Below, piece after piece: positions 59,982 to 64,000 of a DNA stretch of 64,000 bases. Source of the DNA: Anisakis pegreffii (lineage: Eukaryota; Nematoda; Chromadorea; Rhabditida; Anisakidae); the NCBI GenBank assembly GCA_035041965.1, contig JAPYMA010000311.1, positions 62,001 through 126,000 of the forward strand. Direction: 5' to 3'. The notes beneath the pieces were generated by a model, which saw only the letters and a list, made by a program, of their open reading frames with translations, was not told where the DNA came from and searched no databases. Position 1 is the stretch's first letter; the number at the start of each line of letters is the position of its first letter. The translations under genes and the position numbers were made by a program.

Positions 59982-62559
59982 AAATTCTGAAAATTAATCC
60001 ACAAAAATAAAATTAATTAAAGAGAGAAAAAAACTGTTTAAAAATTGATTAGAGCCACTAGTCATATCTCTTGATCTTGATTGGTTTGCAATTCAGGTAT
60101 TCATAATTACTAATAGCACGCAATGTTTCACCAAAAAAATAAAAAATTCCAAATCGCCAATTCCAGTGCTTATTATGTAATAACTTTGGCTAATATCATA
60201 CAGATATTGCGTTTCTTTCCTCTAATCTTAAACGATTTTCAACTTATGCACTAAAATACAACTAGAATGAAACCTCAAATCATTGAACAACAGCAAAAGC
60301 AACGAGAAATGTTTGCTCACAATAAGCGATTCTCACTATATAAAGAAGTTCACACAGTATAAGGGATTGGAGATACAGCACAGCTGATGATGATTAACCT
60401 AATGAAGCTATTAAGCTATTAAGCTACTTACAAGCAACCAGAAGCTTTGCATCGTGAAATTAAGCTTTCTATTCAAAAGCTTTACAAGCGATTAGCTTTT
60501 CCTATGATGATTTGCATCATCTTTATCGAAAGCATGAAAATTTCGATAAAACCATACAATTGAGGAATAGTGAGCACAGCGAGGAATAGTGAGTTTTGCT
60601 CCATTGAGCAAAACCAATTCATTGCTCTACTGATCGTGAGCAACTCGAACGCGTTGCTCGGCCAACTGCCAGTGCCGTATTTTGGCTAGAACTTTATGTG
60701 GACCGGTTTCCAAGCAACACATACCAGAATCGGTTATTATTTCAGAGATCGTGGCTTCCGCATCATCAAAATATAACATACAAGTGTCTGATTTTACGCT
60801 ACCGGAAATCCTTCGTAGTGGATAATTCCGGCTCAGTTCAAATAAGTCGGAAATTTCGAATGGAACATGCGATTAGCTGACAACGTTTACTTGGATGAAA
60901 ACAACACTGTCATGGTGTAAAATAAATGAAGCATTATTTTGTTTAAGTGATAAAATTGTATTTGACACAACATTTAAGGTGGATTTCGCTTGGAACCATT
61001 GACAGTGGCAGAACGCAATTATTATGGGATTATTGTTCACGTCAACAAGATTCTGACATTTAGGTTTGCAGATTTTTCTCACCAGAAATTATTTGCAAAC
61101 TTTCTTTTCTGCCGAGAAATCCGACCGTAAATAAATCGGCAGCAATATCGCTGTCAAGAAATATAACACATCAAAGTCCTTGCATCCATTCGTCTGTATA
61201 CGCGGAAACCCTTGTAAAAAGCAGCACCACAGAACCGCTCCACTGGCTAAATCGTTTCTAATGGTGACAAACTTATCAAAAGTCTCTAGCTTTAAATGGA
61301 ACTGCAATGAACCTTAAATCTATTAACACTAGATATGAAAAAACGAAGTGGTCGATTTTTTCTCAATTTCATTTCATTTAAAATTTCTCATTTTCATTTC
61401 ATTTAATTTTCACTCGTCTCGACGACCAACAACCGTAAAAACTAGCCGTTTGGCTGTACCAAATGACACTCTATTCAACTGATCTCATCTGTGACTTCGT
61501 CATTCTATTCAATTGCACAAACTGAAAGCGCATATTTAAAACATTTCTGACTTAAACATTCAGGGAAATTTTTTGTGATGTTTGACGTCTTCACGTATAA
61601 ACACACCATACATATTCAATGCCATTGATCGTCGTGCTAATTAGTATAATTGGAACGTCGTTCATTCATGTAAACACGTCGACTTTTGAATGGAACTCAT
61701 GAAAACAAACGCAACAGTAAGGTGACGATTAATTGCAATTGCATTTAGGGTTTCCTGAGAAAGTTATTCAACTCTTCTAAGGATAAGCAATTTCTTGTGC
61801 AATGTCAACTGCTCAACTGAATACAATGCCATGGTGTTTTTAAAGAATCTCTTCGTTCATGTCAATTGTTCGCTGAAGTAAATTCAATAGTACTAAACAA
61901 TGCCACTGAAATGAATTAATACAACCAAGTAAATTAGTACTAAGTAATGCCATTAGTGTTCAAATAAGCACATTCAATTTCCTTCACCGAATCTCTTCGA
62001 TGAATGCAAATTTAGTTTGGTTTGCTTCAGACAGTTTTCATGTGAACAGTTCTTTTGAAAGCGATATCAACTTGCGTGATTGTTCGCATCAGAACGCAAA
62101 ACTGTAGACTTTGAAAAGAGGAGAACATGGGAAGTTTCGTGTCAGCACTTCAATATATTGATGGCGATTTCTAAAAATCGACAGGAAATTCTGGTCTCGC
62201 AATGGAAAAATGTTCAAATGTATAGTCAATCGAGCACGAGCATATCAAATTTTATTGACGAAAAAAAGCGTTCAGCGGTTAACGGAAGGTGCACTGGGAC
62301 TAGTGCGTTGCAAGGAATGGGGAATTAGGGGTCCCCGTCCCCTCTCCAACATTTTTGAAGGCGATCCTGCTTTGGAGGTGTCCAGCTGCAAAATTCTACC
62401 CTCAACTTTTTTACTTCCCCGCATGTACTAGCTGGAAACACTATCTACAAAGCACAGTAAGTGAGTTAACATCCCCACTGCTGACGATAGATGACCGAAT
62501 GAGATCAATCCTGCTGATGGAATGGACTGAAAGTTCAAACGTGGCAGATTGTAAGTGGG
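59982..62559. other. Intergenic region, exon-like but unresolved segments
   Basis: Mostly AT-rich. The interval 60.63-61.31 kb is unusually stop-poor on both strands (minus ORFs 61307-61089 and 61082-60873; plus ORF 60698-60880) and carries plausible acceptors and donors. I could not settle a strand or join frames. A relic of a gene or transposon is possible. Confidence 0.3.
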
Positions 62560-62995
62560 ATATATTGAGAAAATCAGCTATTTCTCTGAAAGTAAGCAGA
62601 ATCGCCCAACAACATATATAATTTTCGGAAACCTGAGAATCTGGGAAATCTGACGACATGAAGAAATCACCATGTTGCTGGGCAAATCTGAGAACACCGA
62701 TGGTTTCAAGATGGTGACCGTGACACTGCTTGTAAGCTAATGTACATATTGATCAACAGAGATACACTGCACTGAAATGAGCGCTGCCGAGCAATTGAGA
62801 TACCTTCAGAAAATCAGCTATTTCTCTAAAAGTAAGCAGAATCGCCCAACAACATATATGATTTTCAGAAAGTAGAGAATCTGGGGAATCTGATAGTGGG
62901 AAGAAATCACCATATTGCTGGGCAAACTTGAGAACACCGATAGTTTAAAGGTGGTGACTCTGATACGGCTATGCTAATGTACAATATAATTACAG
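62560..62995. repeat. Tandem repeat, 240-bp period (same family as the 15.7-16.9 kb array)
   Basis: Two units with the words AAAATCAGCTATTTCTCT (ending at 62588 and 62828) and GAAGAAATCACCAT (62659 and 62899) lie exactly 240 bp apart. Shared words with the first array (ATCGCCCAACA, TTGAGATA, GGCAAACTTGAGA) show common descent. Only the long subunit type is present here. Confidence 0.78.
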
Positions 62996-64000
62996 AGATT
63001 TTCCAAGCCTGCTCCCTTTCTATATTCTTGTTTCATTGCATTCAAATGACTGCAATCGTATTTTAGCCACAACTGATTGCGGTTTATTATCGCTTGTTTG
63101 TCAGGCTGCCCAAAATTCGTCTTCAATCACTACAAACGATTCCTTGGAGACTTCTGATGAGAATACTCTCGTTAGGTTAGCAAAATCAAAATCAGCACAT
63201 GCACTTCAGAAGGTGATTCGCTAATATTGGATAATGTACACAAACTTAGTGCGTTCCTTCAAGAAGTATTGTAGTCGATTTTGACAAACAAATGATTATG
63301 TAAATAAGTGATGAATAATATGCATGATTATGTACATGATGAATAATATAAAACCAACAGAAAGTTTTTTTGTTGATTTACTCTATGATTGCTTTGCGAA
63401 ATCATTCATCAAAATTCAACTGCTGATCGCTCGTATTGATTGATTGATCATCATCCAGCACCACCAACTCGATCGTTATTCATCATCGATCGTCGTTACA
63501 ATCGTCCTTGCTGACAATTCATTCGTTTCAATTCTTTCATAACATTTTCTTCATGATGATTGTAAAGCGTGTGCATCATTCACCGACATTTTTCGAAGTT
63601 TCTTTTTGGATAAACATTTTGTTTTATGTTGAAGAATGTTATTTTTATTCTCAATGTGAAGTTGTTTTGGTATCATTAAACTTTTCGTTGAAAGGTGTTA
63701 GCATTAAACTTCCTTCTCACTCGAGAAGTTTTCTGTCTTTAAGCTGAGAACACTTTTCACAAGATTCACGCCTGTGGATGATCCACTTACACATCACATT
63801 TTTAGTCAGCTTAACTATCGCACGTCATAATTCTGAGTCCGTTTGAAATGAAACTTTCTCCATTGCTCATGACATTTCCTTTACACTCCTCTGAGGAGAC
63901 TCGCGAGAAATTGCAATGCTTCATTGGAAGAAGCAATTAGTTTCATGTGTACGAACAGTGACACTCATCAAAGTATTGACTACAGTTCATCCAATTGTTT
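62996..64000. other. Right-end region, nothing recognised
   Basis: AT-rich. Short ORFs (63036, 63508) show no recognisable features. Any gene beyond the right edge cannot be judged. Confidence 0.35.

Overview
This is AT-rich eukaryotic DNA, almost certainly from a nematode. Genes are split by short introns with T-rich ...TTTCAG/TTGCAG acceptors and GTAAGT/GTTTGT-type donors. The actins carry nematode-type residues, and each has a 3' splice acceptor 33-39 nt upstream of its AUG, as expected for spliced-leader trans-splicing or a 5'-UTR intron. The species is not identified. There are no bacterial-type operons, CRISPR arrays, rRNAs or recognisable tRNAs.

Layout. (1) 1-41 kb is an actin gene cluster. 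A minus-strand actin is cut by the left edge (exon 1 only, 19..144). Five complete plus-strand actins of five exons and 376 codons start at 6429, 20539, 26910, 32858 and 39409. Exons 2-4 and introns 2-3 are practically identical in all five. Promoters, intron 1, intron 4, exon 5 and 3' flanks are mosaics shared only between certain pairs, a pattern of concerted evolution plus segmental duplication. Actins 3 and 4 sit in a tandem duplication of several kb whose intergenic part contains a nearly invariant 235-bp non-coding block. (2) Between the actins are a small two- or three-exon gene for a membrane-anchored, Cys-rich and Pro-rich protein (3862..4579), fragments of an unrecognised minus-strand gene near 14 kb, a 40-bp perfect inverted repeat, a 160/240-bp higher-order tandem repeat, and a non-autonomous hAT-type transposon with intact 8-bp target duplication (17361..18212). 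(3) 43.2-52.5 kb, minus strand, is a 20-exon ABCC4/MRP4-like full ABC transporter of about 1418 aa; all splice phases close. (4) 54.4-55.2 kb, minus strand, is RPABC2/RPB6, the 128-aa subunit shared by RNA polymerases I, II and III, in three exons. (5) 55.3-64 kb is mostly non-coding, with microsatellites, hairpins, a second array of the same tandem-repeat family (240-bp period) and at least one exon-like segment on the minus strand.

The genes do not form a pathway. The cluster supplies several near-identical actins that probably differ in promoter, not product. The ABC transporter and the polymerase subunit are independent neighbours. Nothing here is convincingly a new molecular system. The most unusual content is the mosaic, concertedly evolving actin array and its conserved intergenic block.
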